A DNA stretch of 64,000 nt from Platycnemis pennipes (GCA_933228895.1 OW121856.1:112753163-112817162); one strand, 5' to 3'. Positions 52,266 to 64,000 are shown, counted from the stretch's first letter. Numbers and translations are program-made. The notes: generated by a model from the sequence alone, not told the origin.

Positions 52266-52989
52266 AACGAGCTTGTTAGTATCTATATTGTAATTAAGGG
52301 ATTGGTTGTTAATTGATGTTACATTGCTAGTTGATGCAAAGCATAATTGGTTGACAATTGATGTTACATCGAGGCTACATTGTTAGTTGATGCAAAGTTA
52401 TTTAACCTATTTATTTGGGTATTCATTGCTGTAAATAAACTATATCAGGAGCTCATTTTTCTTAGAGCACGCATGAGTTAGCTGTGCTGAAACGTACACG
52501 CTATTAACAAAATAACGGAGAAAGACATCGGTTGATTTTGAACTTTTAAAACTACGCCGATAATCCATATTATTTGGGGGCTGACTTTCCAAGTAAGGTG
52601 AATATTCTTAGATTTGTGACCGAGGAACAAAAGCTTTTTCGCTCCCGATTCTTGACGGAAGGTGCCTGCAGCAACTGGATTCGAGGGACGCAACGGGCGA
52701 GAAGGAAGTGAGGGAAGGGAAGCTCCAGAAAAAGAGAGACCTCCTGCATGGCTTCCGTCAGCCGAGTGGCGCTTAGAGGGCTTCGGAGCCAGGCGAGGGG
52801 AGGGAGGGCAACTGCCTTCACAGGGTGACTCATTGTTGTCCTTTGTTTTTGGGTGGATTAGGAGGGGACCCACCCCACCTCCCTCCTCGCCTGATTATAT
52901 ATATTTCGCTGAGTGGGCTCACTGGCGTCAACTCTGGGGTCATTATCAATGTTTGGTATTCTTACAGTTAGAAGATAGGAAGCCTTCTA
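52266..52989. other. Intergenic with a short direct repeat and a GC-rich patch
   Basis: AATTGATGTTACAT and GTTAGTTGATGCAAAG repeat within 52310-52400. 52630-52900 is GC-rich with no supported gene; overlapping frames are present on both strands. Confidence 0.45.
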
Positions 52990-53524
52990 TCTACATCTAC
53001 ATAATACCGTGCAAGCCACCTCAAAGGTGTGTGGCAGGGGGTGAATTCTCACCAAACACGCAATACATATCATGCATTTAAAAGGATTAGTATTAATATA
53101 TTAGTCTAAACTTCAATATTTAAAAAGATAAAAATAGCAAACTACGCATGCAAAAACGTGCTGTTAGTTGGGTTACATTCAAGTCCTTACACCAACATGC
53201 AACTACCTATTCTATACATAGATTCACTCGTATTGGACATATTTACCGCTATTCATATCCCTAATTGTACGAGGAAAAAGGGACATTTTGAATCTGTCAG
53301 TTCGGCAATCAATTTCTCCAATTTTGTAATTATGGTCCAGTCTACCATAGTAGGTTGGGATTCGCAAAATATTTTTAGCGTCATCACCGAAAATATTATC
53401 TTGGAATTTATTTGGGAGATTAAGTCTAAATTTCAACCTGCAATCTGACAATGATTCCCATTGTAATTCATTAATAGACTGGTTACGCTAATATAGTTAT
53501 CGTACCGTCCCTTTACAAATCTTC
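52990..53524 (-). mobile_element. LINE family A, minus strand
   Basis: Tail (CTACATCTACATAATACC) at 52990; coding end readable on the minus strand (LKFRLNLPNKFQDNIFGDD). Truncated at ~53524, head-to-head with the next copy. Confidence 0.8.
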
Positions 53525-53525
53525 T

Positions 53526-54020
53526 TGAATATCTTGGAATAAGATTGACACATGCTCTTTCCTGGGGTGAACACATACGTGAAATAATGGGTCGAGCTAA
53601 TCGTGGACTGGGATTCATCAAAAGAATATTGGGTAAGTGTGACGAACATGTAGGATAATTTAGCTACTTTTCCCTTGTTAGACCTCATTTGGAATATGCT
53701 GCCAGTGTATGGGATCCCTACGAAATCGGTCTAAATAACGAACTTGAACGTGTGCAGCGAAGATCGGCAGGATTTTTAAAGGGACGTTACGATAACCTTG
53801 TTAGCGTAACCAGTCTATTAAATGAATTAAATAGGGAATCATTGTCAGATCGCAGGTTGAAATTTAGACTTAATCTCCTAAATAAATTCTAAGATTATAT
53901 TTTCAGTGATGATGTTAAAATATTTTGGGTACCCCAACTTATTGTGGTAGACTGGACCATGATCACAAAATTAGAGAAATTGATCGCTGAACTGACAGAT
54001 TCAAAATGTCCTTTTTTCCT
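53526..54020 (+). mobile_element. LINE family A, plus strand, both ends truncated
   Basis: Starts at EYLGIRLTHALSWGEHI, contains LVRPHLEYAASVWDPYEIG and ends within FKMSFF. There is no 3' tail, so it is an internal fragment cut by a later event. Confidence 0.8.
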
Positions 54021-54539
54021 TGTCCTCGTTCCTTCCCATCGCCAAATGTCTAAAATGAAGAGCATACGTTCATTCACTTTTTATTTTCTCTAAAATGTCA
54101 ATTTCTTTCCCTCCTCATCCCGCTGAAGATGACAAAAATTGTCGAAATTCGGGTCGTGAGTAAAAAGGTTTTAAATTGAAATAGTTTTTTCCTTTTTTTC
54201 ACCATGGAGAAGTTTCTCATAGAAGTTTCCCCTGACACCGTACGATTTGTTTCAATATTTTTTGGCTTCTATTGATGTTTTGGGAAATTTATTCGAAATT
54301 AAAGTAAAAGTTATATTTAAATATACTCTTTTGCATCTTTGAGTCGGTGCTACTTCGTGATCTCTGTTAGCACCTACTCATTAAGATAATATTCTATTAA
54401 ATATTCTATGATTGGAATAAAACCTGTACAAATGTTATTGAATTTTAACGATAAGTACCTCATTAGCCATGAGGGCATGTCTTAAAAAAGCATCCAATTT
54501 CCAAACACTCAAATCGGTAACATGCATTTCTTTTAAAGT
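54021..54539. other. Intergenic, nothing recognised
   Basis: AT-rich; no gene seen. Confidence 0.4.
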
Positions 54540-54720
54540 CAAATCCATAGATATTTCTTAACTCCGCACTGCAACCTTTCAAAATTCTTTTCAAGTTGCC
54601 GGAGCAAAACTCTGGAACTCCCTACCCGATGAATTAAAGAATCTTAAGTCTGTATTCCACTTTAAAAACAGTTTATTTCACGTGTTGTTAGGTAAATTGT
54701 TACCTTTTTTCCCTTAAATG
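54540..54720 (+). mobile_element. Another LINE type (F), C-terminal RT fragment
   Basis: GAKLWNSLPDELKNLKSVFHFKNSLFHVLL is the terminal block typical of several CR1/RTE-group LINEs (WNSLP…FK..L). It is unrelated in detail to families A-D. Confidence 0.6.
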
Positions 54721-54962
54721 TATTTGTATAATGGTAATACCCACAAATTATGTCTTATTGTATGGTTTTCGCTAAAAAATATATATTGTTCTTCTGTGTG
54801 TATTTTTATGTGTATTTGGTATTCTCCATAGGTGGATATATGTTGTATATTCACAATATATTCGCTTTGTATTGTATGTATTTGTATATTCACTGTGTTC
54901 TGTATATGTGAATTTGTCGGAACCTTCATGTCAAACTGGAATTGTTGTGTCTTTGTTGTACT

Positions 54963-55303
54963 TTGTTGCCAGTGTATGGGATCCCTACGAAATCGGTCTA
55001 AATAACGAACTTGAACGTGTGCAGCGAAGATCGGCAAGATTTGTCAAGGGCCGGTATGATAACATTATTAGATTAACCAGTCAATTAAATGAATTAAATT
55101 GGGAATCATTGTCAGATCGCAAATTGAAATTTAGACTTAATCTCTGAAACAAATTCCAAGACCATATTTTCAGTGATGATGTTAAAAATATTTTGCGGAC
55201 CCCAACTTACTATGGTACACTGGACCATGATCACAAAATTAGAGAAATAGGTTGCCGAACTGACAGATTCAAAATGTCCTTTTTTCCTCGTACTACATCT
55301 ACA
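54963..55303 (+). mobile_element. LINE family A fragment, cut by family B
   Basis: From ASVWDPYEIGLNNELERVQRR to KMSFFPRT, then directly into the tail of the minus-strand family B copy at 55304. Confidence 0.85.
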
Positions 55304-57155
55304 TCTACATCTACACGATACCCTGCAAGCCACCGCGAGGGTGTGTGGCAGGGGGTGAAGGTCACCAAGCATGCACTACTAGCATGCAAGCAAGCAACTA
55401 AAGGGTCTCATGCAACTAGATTGTTAGTATCTATAGTATTTTAGGGGTTAATACATGCATCATGCACTACAGAATACTCTAAAATATTTCCCCTACCTAT
55501 CCCTTTCCTATGCTGCCTATTCTGTTCTCTTATAGTACGGGGGAAAAATGCCATTTTGAATCTATCTGTACGACAATCTATCTCTCTAATCTTATTTATC
55601 TGGTCGAATCTAGCATAATACGCTGGTGTTTTTAATATGTGCCTAACATCTTCAGTAAAGCTATCCGATTGAAATTTCTGCAATAGATTTAATCTGAACT
55701 TTAATCTACGCTCTGATAATGATTCCCACCCTAATTCTTGTATTAATTCTGATACACTACTCAACTTATCGTAACACCTTTTGACGAACCTAGCTGCTCT
55801 ACGCTGCACACTGTCTAGTTCTCTGATCAAACCTAATTCATTCGGATCCCATACACTGGCTGCATACTCAAGGTGGGGCCTGACTAGTGAAAAGTAGCAT
55901 CGCTCTTTTGTCTTCTCATCACATTTCCCAAGTACTCTTTTTATAAATCCTAGCTTTCTCTTCGCTCGGCCGCATATTTCCCTTATGTGTCTTCCCCACG
56001 ATAAATCTTTAGTGATTGTTACACCTAAATATCTTACGGTTTCAACGTTTTCGATCTTCGTGTTATTAATTCTATAGGATCGCTCTATCGAATTATTCCT
56101 CCTCCAAAAATTGATAGCTACACACTTTTTAAGGTTGAGTTCTAACTGCCATTTGTCGCACCACTCTTGAATTGCATCTAAATCCTTGCTAAGTGATTTC
56201 GTGTCCTCTTCGTTTGATATACCCCTGTACACCACCGCATCGTCTGCAAAAAGTCTAAGGTTACTACTAACTACGGTACCCAAATCGTTTATGTATAAAA
56301 GAAATAGAAGCGGACCTACTACGCTACCCTGGGGAACTCCCGATGTGACTTTTATTGTGTCCGACATGATACCATCTATGACAACCCTCTGCTCTCGCCC
56401 ACTTAAGAATTCTTTTACCCAACATACAACGCCTTTATTTATACCAAAACTCTGTAACATCAAGATTAATTTATCATGAGGAACTTTATCGAAAGCCTTT
56501 TTAAAATCTAAAAATATCGCATCAACTTCAGTACTGCTTTCGCCGTGGACTAAAATATCGTGTACGAATAAAGCTAATTGTGTCTCGCAAGATCTACCTT
56601 ACCGGAACCCATGCTGGCTGTTTATGAGTAATCCCTGACTATCCAAATGCCCCATGATCGAACTGACTACTATGTGCTCAAATATCTTACAAGAGATTGA
56701 CGTGAGTGAAATGGATCTGTAGTTACTAGGTTCTTCCCTATCACCGCTTTTAAATATAGGTGTAATGTTAGCTACTTTCCAATCCTTGGGTACTGTGTGG
56801 TCCTTTAGTGTTTTATTGAATATTATTTCTAGATAGGGGGCTATTTCAGAAGCTAATGTTTTATATATTCTGGAAGGAATTTGATCGGGACCTGGTGCTT
56901 TGTTTTTACTTATGCTTTTTAACTGCTGCTCTATTCCGCGACATGAAATGTTTATTTCGGGCATTTGCGCACTGAAAGTGTTCGGCGGTGGTTCCACTGC
57001 GTTTTGTGACGATGAGTTGAATACACTTTGGAAGAAGGTGTTTAAAGTATTGGCTTTTTCTACACTGCTGGTGACTCTGATTCCTTTATCATTTTTAAGT
57101 GTGTGCACTGTGGACTTATTTCCCTGGAGCTCTCTCAAGAAGAACCTACTAACAG
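55304..57155 (-). mobile_element. LINE family B, RT-containing copy nested in family A
   Basis: Tail (CTACATCTACATCTACACG) at 55304. The RT frame is long on the minus strand, and the element extends up to the pre-RT segment FFLRELQGNKSTVHTLKN near 57155. The only lesion I see in RT is a nonsense TAA inside HGFR(K)GRS at ~56596. Confidence 0.9.
55441..57110 (-). pseudogene. Family B reverse transcriptase with one nonsense codon
   Basis: Upstream part: HTLKNDKGIRVTSSVEKANTL, NKAPGPDQIPSRIYKTL, DWKVANITPIFKSGD, NYRSISLTSISCKIFEH, HGFR then TAA. The same frame continues with GRSCETQLALF, AIFLDFKKAFDKVPH, SGVPQGSVVGPLLFLLYIND and LRLFADDAVVYRG to the RTDRFKMAFFPRTIRE end. The identical stop is present in the 7438-7932 copy but not in 8931-10492, so it appears to be inherited rather than a private mutation. 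Confidence 0.85.
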
Positions 57156-57174
57156 CTGGAAATACAAGCTTGAA

Positions 57175-57640
57175 AGTAAGGAAGCAATCCATCAGAACGC
57201 ATATCTGGAGCATGTTCCTTTACGGCAGTGAGGCATGGACGATGACAGCAGCCGAGAAGAAAAGGGTGGAAGCATTCGAAATATGGTGCTATCGAAGAAT
57301 GATGAAGATAAAATGGATCCACCGAGTGACAAATGAAGAAGTCCGAAGAAGAGTGGGAGGAAAGAGAAGTCTGCTGACAACTCTAAAAAGAAGACGGGAC
57401 AACCTAATCGGCCACATCTTATGACCCGATGGCCTAATGAAGACAATCGTCGAAGGAAAAGTGAACGGGAAGATTGGAAAAGGCAGGCCTCGTATGAGTT
57501 ACATAGAGCAAGTTGTGAAGGGTGTAAAAGAGAGGAGCTACGTTGGTATGAAGAGGTTGGCCGATAGAAGAATCGAGTGGAGGGCTGCGTCAGACCAATC
57601 CTAGGATTGTTGACCCATGATAATGATGATGATGAATGTC
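57175..57640 (+). mobile_element. LINE family D, 3' fragment with (GATGAT)n tail
   Basis: RTHIWSMFLYGSEAWTMTAAE, FEIWCYRRMMKIKWIHRVTNEEV and RRRDNLIGHIL are the C-terminal region of an RTE/CR1-type RT. A decayed end and AATGATGATGATGAA follow at ~57630. Confidence 0.8.
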
Positions 57641-58754
57641 ATAGTTTCGTTGAACAATGGATGATTGCGATTTAGTGTCTATGTTGTGCATTTTCTGGTA
57701 GATAATCTTTACTACATTATATTCATGTATTTTTCCTGGAAAATATGACTTCAAGTGTGAAAGATCAAAACCTCAAGTAAGAGTTTGAACTGTATTGAAA
57801 AAAGTTGGATCTTCGCGTATATATTCTCTGAAATTCTTCTCACTTTTCAAATTGGCTCTGTAAGCTTCCCAATGCGCTAAAATTTTACAAGCTAGTTTCA
57901 TAGTTCTTGTACATATATTTATTTGTCAATGGGATCTCTGTTAAATATTACGGAACAAGCTGCAGCAGATCACTGAAAATTTTATCCTTCATCCGTTGCA
58001 GGTGAGAGCGTGTTCAAACGCCACCGAATTCTCTTTATAAGAGGGAGTGGGAAATTGTTAGAATTACAGCATTTTTAATACCGTTGCGTGATAGTGAGAG
58101 GGCGTTTCTTCCTCGGATTCTGACGTGTAGAGGCCGAGAGCTGACACAACCATGAGATGGCCCCCGCAATCACCTCATTCTCATATTCTAGAGCAGGGGA
58201 AGGTGGTGTAATTATTTTGGCTTTTTCCGACGAGGAAATTACTGTGATTTGACTCCTCTCTGGTGGTCATAGGAAAGGCGTCGTTGGCTGTTTCGTGTCA
58301 TTGGCGCGATTAAATGCAACAAAGGAACATTATCCTGAGATAAATTATACGCCAACGAGTCTGAGGAATATTAGGCGTGGCCTAGTAGTTCGCGTTTCGG
58401 TGGAAATCGTGCGAAAAATAATCTTCTTATTTTGTCGTCCGGTCTATCCCCAGAATCGTGATGGATTTGTTCAGGGGAGGGTTTTTTTAGTGATTGAATT
58501 CGTTTGCATTGCGTGCACAAATTATACTTCAGGTGGAAATCGTGAGAAACGACTTTTATGTTCAAGACTCATGGCCCCACATGCATCCTTCATTTTTCGG
58601 AACCCTGCCAGATGTTGGTAGCTCGCAACCAGTTCGCAAGTCGAAAGCTATAATGCGTAGAAAGAGTCATTTACTGCATACTTATACATCATATACACAT
58701 ACGTAAAGAGTATTTTACTGTGTCGGTTATAAGTATATCTCAAGAGTATCTTAC
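57641..58754. other. Intergenic, nothing recognised
   Basis: A few short frames without motifs. TGGAAATCGTGMGAAA recurs at ~58400 and ~58535 as a short direct repeat. Confidence 0.4.
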
Positions 58755-59212
58755 TTAGTCAGAATTAATACAGGAACTAGGTTGGGAATCATTATCAGAT
58801 CGTAGGTTAATGTACAGACTAAATCTACTAGAGAAATTTAGGGCGGATAGCTTTACTGAAGATAGATATATATTGAAAGTACCAGGGTATTATACTAGAT
58901 TCGATCAGTAAATAAGATTAGACAAATAGATTGTCGTACTGAGAGATTCAAAATGTCATTTTTCCCCCGTACTATAAGAGAACACAATAGGCAGCATAGC
59001 AAAGGGATAGGCAGGGGAAATATTGTAGAGTAGTCTGTAGTGCATGATGCATGTATTGGCTACCAATCCCTTTATTATGTATTATGCTGACCGTGACCAT
59101 ATTACGTAGCATGCTTCACTGCAGTAGCTTGTTTGCATGCCAATGGTGCATGTTTGGTGACATTCACCCTCTGCCACACACCCTCGTGGTGGCTTAGTAG
59201 GGTATTACGTAG
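58755..59212 (+). mobile_element. LINE family B-like, diverged 3' fragment
   Basis: SELIQELGWESLSDRRL, ILKVPGYYTRFDQ and the FFPRTIREHNRQHSKGIG-like end are readable across several frame breaks. The tail is GTAGATGTAGATGT. Confidence 0.75.
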
Positions 59213-59581
59213 ATGTAGATGTCGGTACCTATGCAAGTACTTTGCAAGGAATCCGTCACACTCGTAGATGTGGTCTCCGCATTCCTCTACTCCAGTTGTA
59301 TCCCCCCTAAACAATCCTAAACTCCACTCCGCACATCTCAAACCTCTTCAACATTCAATCACGGCAATCAAACGTCATTTTGTCACCTTATTCACCCAAC
59401 AATTCAACATCAAAATTTTCAACGACGATATTGAGTCACTTGAGTGATTTTATCATGGTCTTTGGTATAATATGGTATTTAAATCTAAGCATAGAATCGG
59501 TTAAGCAACTGTATCTTTAGTCATATCTGAGTCTTGGTGATGCGATATCTTGTTTGCTGGGTGGAACTTGGATCCTTAAGA
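59213..59581. other. Intergenic, nothing recognised
   Basis: No repeat or gene recognised. Confidence 0.4.
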
Positions 59582-61232
59582 TATCTACATCTACATCTAC
59601 ATAATACCCTGCAAGCCACCATAAAGGTGTGTGGCAGGGGGTGAACTCTCCCCAAACATGCACTACATATCATGCATAAAAAAAGGATCAGTACTTTTAT
59701 AGGTACTGTTCAAAACTACGCTATTTAAAAAAAGATAAAAATAGCAAAACATACATGCAAACACATGCCGTTAGTTGGGTTAGCTATAAGTCCTTATACC
59801 AACATGCAGCTACCAATGTTATCCATTGCTACACTCGTATTGGATATATTTACCGTTATTCATATCCCTAATAGTACGAGGAAAAAAAGGACATTTTGAA
59901 TCTGTCAGTTCGGCAATCTATTTCTCTGATTTTATGATTATGGTCCAGTCTACCATAGTAAGTTGGGGTCCGCAAAATATTTTTAACATCATCACTGAAA
60001 ATATGGTCGTGGAATTTGTTTAAGAGATTAAGTCTAAATTTCAACCTGCGGTCTGACAATGATTCCCAATTTAATTCATTTAATAGACTGGTTAATCTAA
60101 TAATGTTATCATACCGTCCCTTTACAAATCTTGCCGATCTTCGCTGCACACGTTCATGTTCGTTATTTAGACCGATTTCGTAGGGATCCCACACACTGGC
60201 AGCATATTCCAAATGAGGTCTTACAAGGGAAAAGTAGATGATTTCTCGTACATGATCGTCACATTTACACAGTACTCTTTTGACGAATCCCAGTTTACGA
60301 TTCGCTTGACTCATTATTTCACAAATGTGTTTACCCCAGGAAAGAGCATGTGTCAATCTCATTCCAAGATATTTAATGGATTCCACGTTTGTTAATTCAT
60401 TATTACTTATTTTGTAAGTCCTAGGAGGAGAGCTATTCTTTTTCCAAAATTCATTACAAGACATTTTTAAAAGTTTAATTCTAACTGCCATGTATCACAC
60501 CAAGTTTCAATTGCTTGTAGGTCAATATTTAAATATTCTTTATCGTTTGGGCATAGAATTTCCCTGTACACTACTGCGTCATCGGCAAATAGACGAAGCT
60601 TACTTTTTACCACCTTTTGGATATCATTTATGTACAAAAGGAATAGGAGTGGACCTATCACACTACCTTGTGGGACACCCGAAGTGACTTTAATTGCCGG
60701 TGAGGAAACACCGTCTAAAACAACCCTTTGAACCCGATCATGCAGAAAATCATTAATCCATGATATAATGTTACTGTCTAACCCATAAGATTTTAATTTC
60801 AAAATTAGTTTGCTATGAGAAACCTTGTCAAATGCTTACTTGAAGTCTAGAAAAACAGCATCCACTGGAGTATTATTTTCGCCAGAAACTGAAATATCGT
60901 CGGAAAAGAGAGCAAGTTGAGTTTCGCATGATCTGCTCTTTCGGAAGCCATGCTGAACATTGGACAATAAATTCTGGCTATCTAGGTGTCCAATGATTGA
61001 ACTGACAATTATATGCTCTAGGATCTTGCATGAAATGGATGTGAGGGATATAGGTCTGTAGTTAGATGGCTGCTCCCTATCACCACTTTTAAAAATGGGT
61101 GTTACATCGGCTGCTTTCCAGTCCATCGGTACGACGTGTTCGGTCAGGGATTTATTAAATACTATTTCAAGGTAGGGGGAAATTTCGGAGGCTAACTCTC
61201 TATTTACGCGGGAGGGAATTTGATCAGGGCCA
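59582..61232 (-). mobile_element. LINE family A, RT-containing copy, broken
   Basis: Tail ATCTACATCTACATCTACATAA at 59582. RT is readable on the minus strand in three pieces: 61126-60836 (to FLDFK then TAA, replacing the KAFDK lysine codon), 60802-60467 (GVPQGSVIGPLLFLLYIND, LRLFADDAVVYRE) and 60491-59868 (thumb to FKMSFF). A frameshift lies near 60475. It is truncated at SPGPDQIP (61232). Confidence 0.85.
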
Positions 61233-61867
61233 GGAGATTGAAACCAGGAGATATCTCAACTGAGGGGCTAGGGATGAATTCAAAGGCTGGCAGGAGTTAC
61301 GCAGGTTGAAGCCTGATGCGAACCTAATTTTCTGTGTCGCACTTTTGTAACATTACTATGTCATGAAACAGAATGAGCTACTTAATGTTTACACATAAGA
61401 TTTTATTCTCAAAATAAAACCAAGGGAAATTAATTTTTTACGGTTAGTACTAATAAATTACTGTTTTCTTATTTTGGCTTCCGACCAACTTATATCGTTA
61501 CATAACATGATTATCATAAGGCATAGAAATAGAAGTTGCTCATGAAAAAAGTTATTTCCGGCCAAGGCCAGCAAAGAGAAAACCAGCAATATATGTTCTA
61601 ACCTTCTTTCTAAGTATTCTCGGAAGAGTCCTTATGGATGAATTTCTAAGCGGGATTCATATTGTGGTGTGGGAAACTTATCTTCGATCGTTATAACTTG
61701 ATAACTAACGTGCTAGCTTATAATGTTGAGAATCCGCGCTTGATAGGTCTAGATTTTCCGTAGAGCGTTCGGTGAGGTCCTTCATCAGTTTATTTCGGAG
61801 AGTCAAGACGTGATCAGATGAGAGAAAGTCACGCTTTGGCACGTTTTATCGGGAATATACGGGTCCC
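61233..61867. other. Intergenic, nothing recognised
   Basis: No feature recognised. Confidence 0.4.
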
Positions 61868-62003
61868 GATACATCTGCACAATATCCTGCTAGCAACCAT
61901 AAATGTGTGTGGCAGGGGGTGAATTCTCACCAAACATGCATAAAAAAGGATTAGTAATAATATACTAGCCTAAACCTCACTATTTAAAAAAGATAAAAAT
62001 AGC
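61868..62003 (-). mobile_element. LINE family A tail-only fragment
   Basis: ACATCTGCACAATATCCTGC and GTGTGTGGCAGGGGGTGAATTC, then the 3' UTR to TTTAAAAAAGATAAAAATAGC. Only ~135 bp of 3' end was inserted. Confidence 0.8.
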
Positions 62004-62784
62004 TTCAACGGATGTCTCTACACCATTAGTCAATTCCTTGAAGACCTGGAGCCTAAAAAACTATCCAACTGTTCTTAATAACACGAAACACCTCAGATCT
62101 CCGATAGCTGTCCAATAAACTTTCACAAACATCCGAAAATTTAAAAAAAAAACATGGCGAGGGATATAATTTTTATTCGCTGTAAAATGAATAAGATTAA
62201 CTTGATGGAAAAATGAAAATTTTCATCAATCAGTCTAAATAATTCTTGACCCAAATGGAATGAGGTCCCTGAACTTGAATTGAGAATGTAAATGGAAAAC
62301 GTATTTCAGTTAGAGAGAATACGTTTACTTCTAATTCACCATAAATATTTAATGAGGGGATAAAAAAAGCGATTATCGGATAAATATGTGTAAGGAAGTG
62401 ATGACTGGAGAATGTTTTCCCTTTTTGTTGGTAAAAGGATGTAAATCAACCAGAACGAGTACCACAATCAGCACCCAACTGGAGCTGGTGTTCATGGGGT
62501 GGTGTTCATATTAATGAAGCTAGAATATGATGACTTGCTGTTTCCACACTGAAAAGCATCGCAATAGTATGTTAAAGGGATTGATTATGCTTCATGAATG
62601 TATCACTGTTGGCATAGAATCCTATTGTTAGCAGAAACATTAGAGTTTTTGCCTTTAAGATAAATAAATTTAAGAGTAAAAAAAAAATTAACGTGTAACT
62701 ATTAGCCTTCAGGAAAGACAGCACCATTCTTATAGTTGTATTTGTTGGCTAAATGCCATGCTTCCGGAGAAGTGTCAAAAACAA
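62004..62784. other. Intergenic, nothing recognised
   Basis: AT-rich; no feature recognised. Confidence 0.4.
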
Positions 62785-64000
62785 TACATCTACACGATCT
62801 ACATCTACACGATACCCTGCAAGCCACCGCGAGGGTGTGTGGCAGGGGGTGAAGGTCACCAAGCATTCACTACTAGCATGCAAGCAAGCAACTAAAGGGT
62901 CTCATGCAACTAGATTGTTAGTATCTATAGTATTTGAGGGGTTAATACATGCATCATGCACTACAGAATACTCTAAAATATTTCCCCTACCTATCCCTTT
63001 CCTATGCTGCCTATTCTGTTCTCTTATAGTACGGGGGAAAAATGCCATTTTGAATCTATCTGTACGACAATCTATCTCTCTAATCTTATTTATCTGGTCG
63101 AATCTAGCATAATACGCTGGTGTTTTCAATATGTGCCTAACATCTTCAGTAAAGCTATCCGATTGAAATTTCTGCAATAGATTAAATCTGAACTTTAATC
63201 TACGCTCTGATAATGATTCCCACCCTAATTCTTGTATTAATTCTGATACACTACTCAACCTATCGTAACACCTTTTGACGAACCTAGCTGCTCTACGCTG
63301 CACACTGTCTAGTTCTCTCATCAAACCTAATTCATTAGGATCCCATACACTGGCTGCATACTCAAGGTGGGGCCTAACTAGTGAAAAGTAGCATCGCTCT
63401 TTTGTCTTCTCATCACATTTCCCAAGTACTCTTTTTATAAATCCTAGCTTTCTCTTCGCTCGGCCGCATATTTCCCTTATGTGTCTTCCCCACGATAAAT
63501 CTTTAGTGATTGTTACACCTAAATATCTTACGGTTTCAACGTTTTCGATCTTCGTGTTATTAATTCTATAGGATCGCTCTATCGAATTATTCCTCCTCCA
63601 AAAATTGATAGCTACACACTTTTTAAGGTTGAGTTCTAACTGCCATTTGTCGCACCACTCTTCAATTGCATCTAAATCCTTGCTAAGTGATTTCATGTCC
63701 TCTTCGTTTGATATACCCCTGTACACCACCGCATCGTCTGCAAAAAGTCTAAGGTTACTACTAACTACGGTACCCAAATCGTTTATGTATAAAAGAAATA
63801 GAAGCGGACCTACTACGCTACCCTGGGGAACTCCCGATGTGACTTCGATTGTGTCCGACATGATACCATCTATGACAACCCTCTGCTCTCGCCCACTTAA
63901 GAATTCTTTTACCCAACATACAACGTCTTTATTTATACCAAAACTCTCTAACTTCAAGATTAATTTGTCATGAGGAACTTTATCGAAAGCCTTTTTAAAA
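62785..64000 (-). mobile_element. LINE family B, continues beyond window
   Basis: Tail (ACATCTACACGATCTACATCTACACGATACC, with an ACACGATC interruption) at 62785. The RT frame is open through the window edge. Very similar to 55304-57155. Confidence 0.9.
62902..63999 (-). CDS. Family B reverse transcriptase, open to the window edge
   Basis: An uninterrupted minus-strand frame from the window boundary (FKKAFDKVPHDKLILKLESF) through SGVPQGSVVGPLLFLLYIND, the catalytic LRLFADDAVVYRG, the LKKCVAINFWRRNN segment and HLEYAASVWDP, to the terminal DTNNLVA. The N-terminal part lies outside, so whether the element is full-length is unknown. It is one of the cleanest family B RT frames here. Confidence 0.88.
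   Translation of the reverse strand, partial: FKKAFDKVPHDKLILKLESFGINKDVVCWVKEFLSGREQRVVIDGIMSDTIEVTSGVPQGSVVGPLLFLLYINDLGTVVSSNLRLFADDAVVYRGISNEEDMKSLSKDLDAIEEWCDKWQLELNLKKCVAINFWRRNNSIERSYRINNTKIENVETVRYLGVTITKDLSWGRHIREICGRAKRKLGFIKRVLGKCDEKTKERCYFSLVRPHLEYAASVWDPNELGLMRELDSVQRRAARFVKRCYDRLSSVSELIQELGWESLSERRLKFRFNLLQKFQSDSFTEDVRHILKTPAYYARFDQINKIREIDCRTDRFKMAFFPRTIREQNRQHRKGIGRGNILEYSVVHDACINPSNTIDTNNLVA

Noticed and set aside
52478..53081. Frames on both strands (131, 87 and 139 codons)
   Set aside because: GC-rich low-complexity sequence with frames on opposite strands; the plus-strand one runs into a LINE tail.
52990..54020. Twin-priming inversion of one LINE copy
   Set aside because: Both oppositely oriented pieces cover the same family A region, so they are two independent insertions.

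Overview
This is an invertebrate nuclear genome window, most likely an arthropod and plausibly an insect. The evidence is eukaryotic tRNA-Ile(AAT) genes with no encoded CCA, tRNA-derived SINEs, many 5'-truncated non-LTR retrotransposons (LINEs), a PIF/Harbinger-type DNA transposon and a Maverick/Polinton. I see no convincing single-copy host protein gene. The species cannot be named from the sequence.

The centrepiece is a seemingly complete Polinton (adintovirus-like endogenous dsDNA element) at 32376-48495. It is about 16.1 kb, bounded by 137-bp near-identical terminal inverted repeats starting AGTAGTAGGAG, and flanked by a TCCCT duplication. It sits inside an older minus-strand LINE tail whose halves lie at 32168-32375 and 48496-48755. 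On the minus strand, right to left, it encodes: protein-primed DNA polymerase B with an embedded endonuclease-VII-like zinc/HNH knuckle; A32-like packaging ATPase; a small Gly/hydrophobic-tailed protein; a coiled-coil basic protein; a chromodomain integrase; a penton-like minor capsid protein; an adenovirus pVI/pX-like protein; the major capsid protein; an adenain-like protease; and two left-end proteins that seem to share a fold. On the plus strand, right arm, it carries a zinc-ribbon protein with a SOCS/BC-box-like segment, a dUTPase and a small OB-like protein. These three ORFs are separated by splice-site-like signals placed exactly between stop and next start. A 23-unit, 17-bp minisatellite lies in the first of these putative introns.

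The rest is a nested transposon landscape. Two related APE-type LINE families (called A and B here) share a 3' stem-loop (CCCTGC...GCAGGG) followed by (GTAGAT)n and repeatedly insert into each other. A diverged third family (E) shares that tail. A Jockey-like element (C) at 26408-29379 has a 13-bp target duplication. A fourth LINE (D) ends in (GATGAT)n, and a fifth type (F) is a fragment. Also present are three copies of one SINE family, a 1.88-kb Harbinger-like element (12046-13922) with covarying subterminal hairpins, an unnamed ~0.5-kb repeat (R), an inverted pair of ~150-bp arms, two tRNA-Ile genes and two tRNA relics.

Layout: 1-2.6 kb nothing recognisable; 2.6-11.4 kb nested LINE/SINE cluster; 11.8-16.7 kb tRNA, Harbinger and an old duplication; 17-31 kb sparse repeats with the Jockey element; 32.2-48.8 kb LINE plus Polinton; 48.9-57.6 kb dense LINE cluster; 57.6-64 kb further LINE copies, the last running off the window edge.
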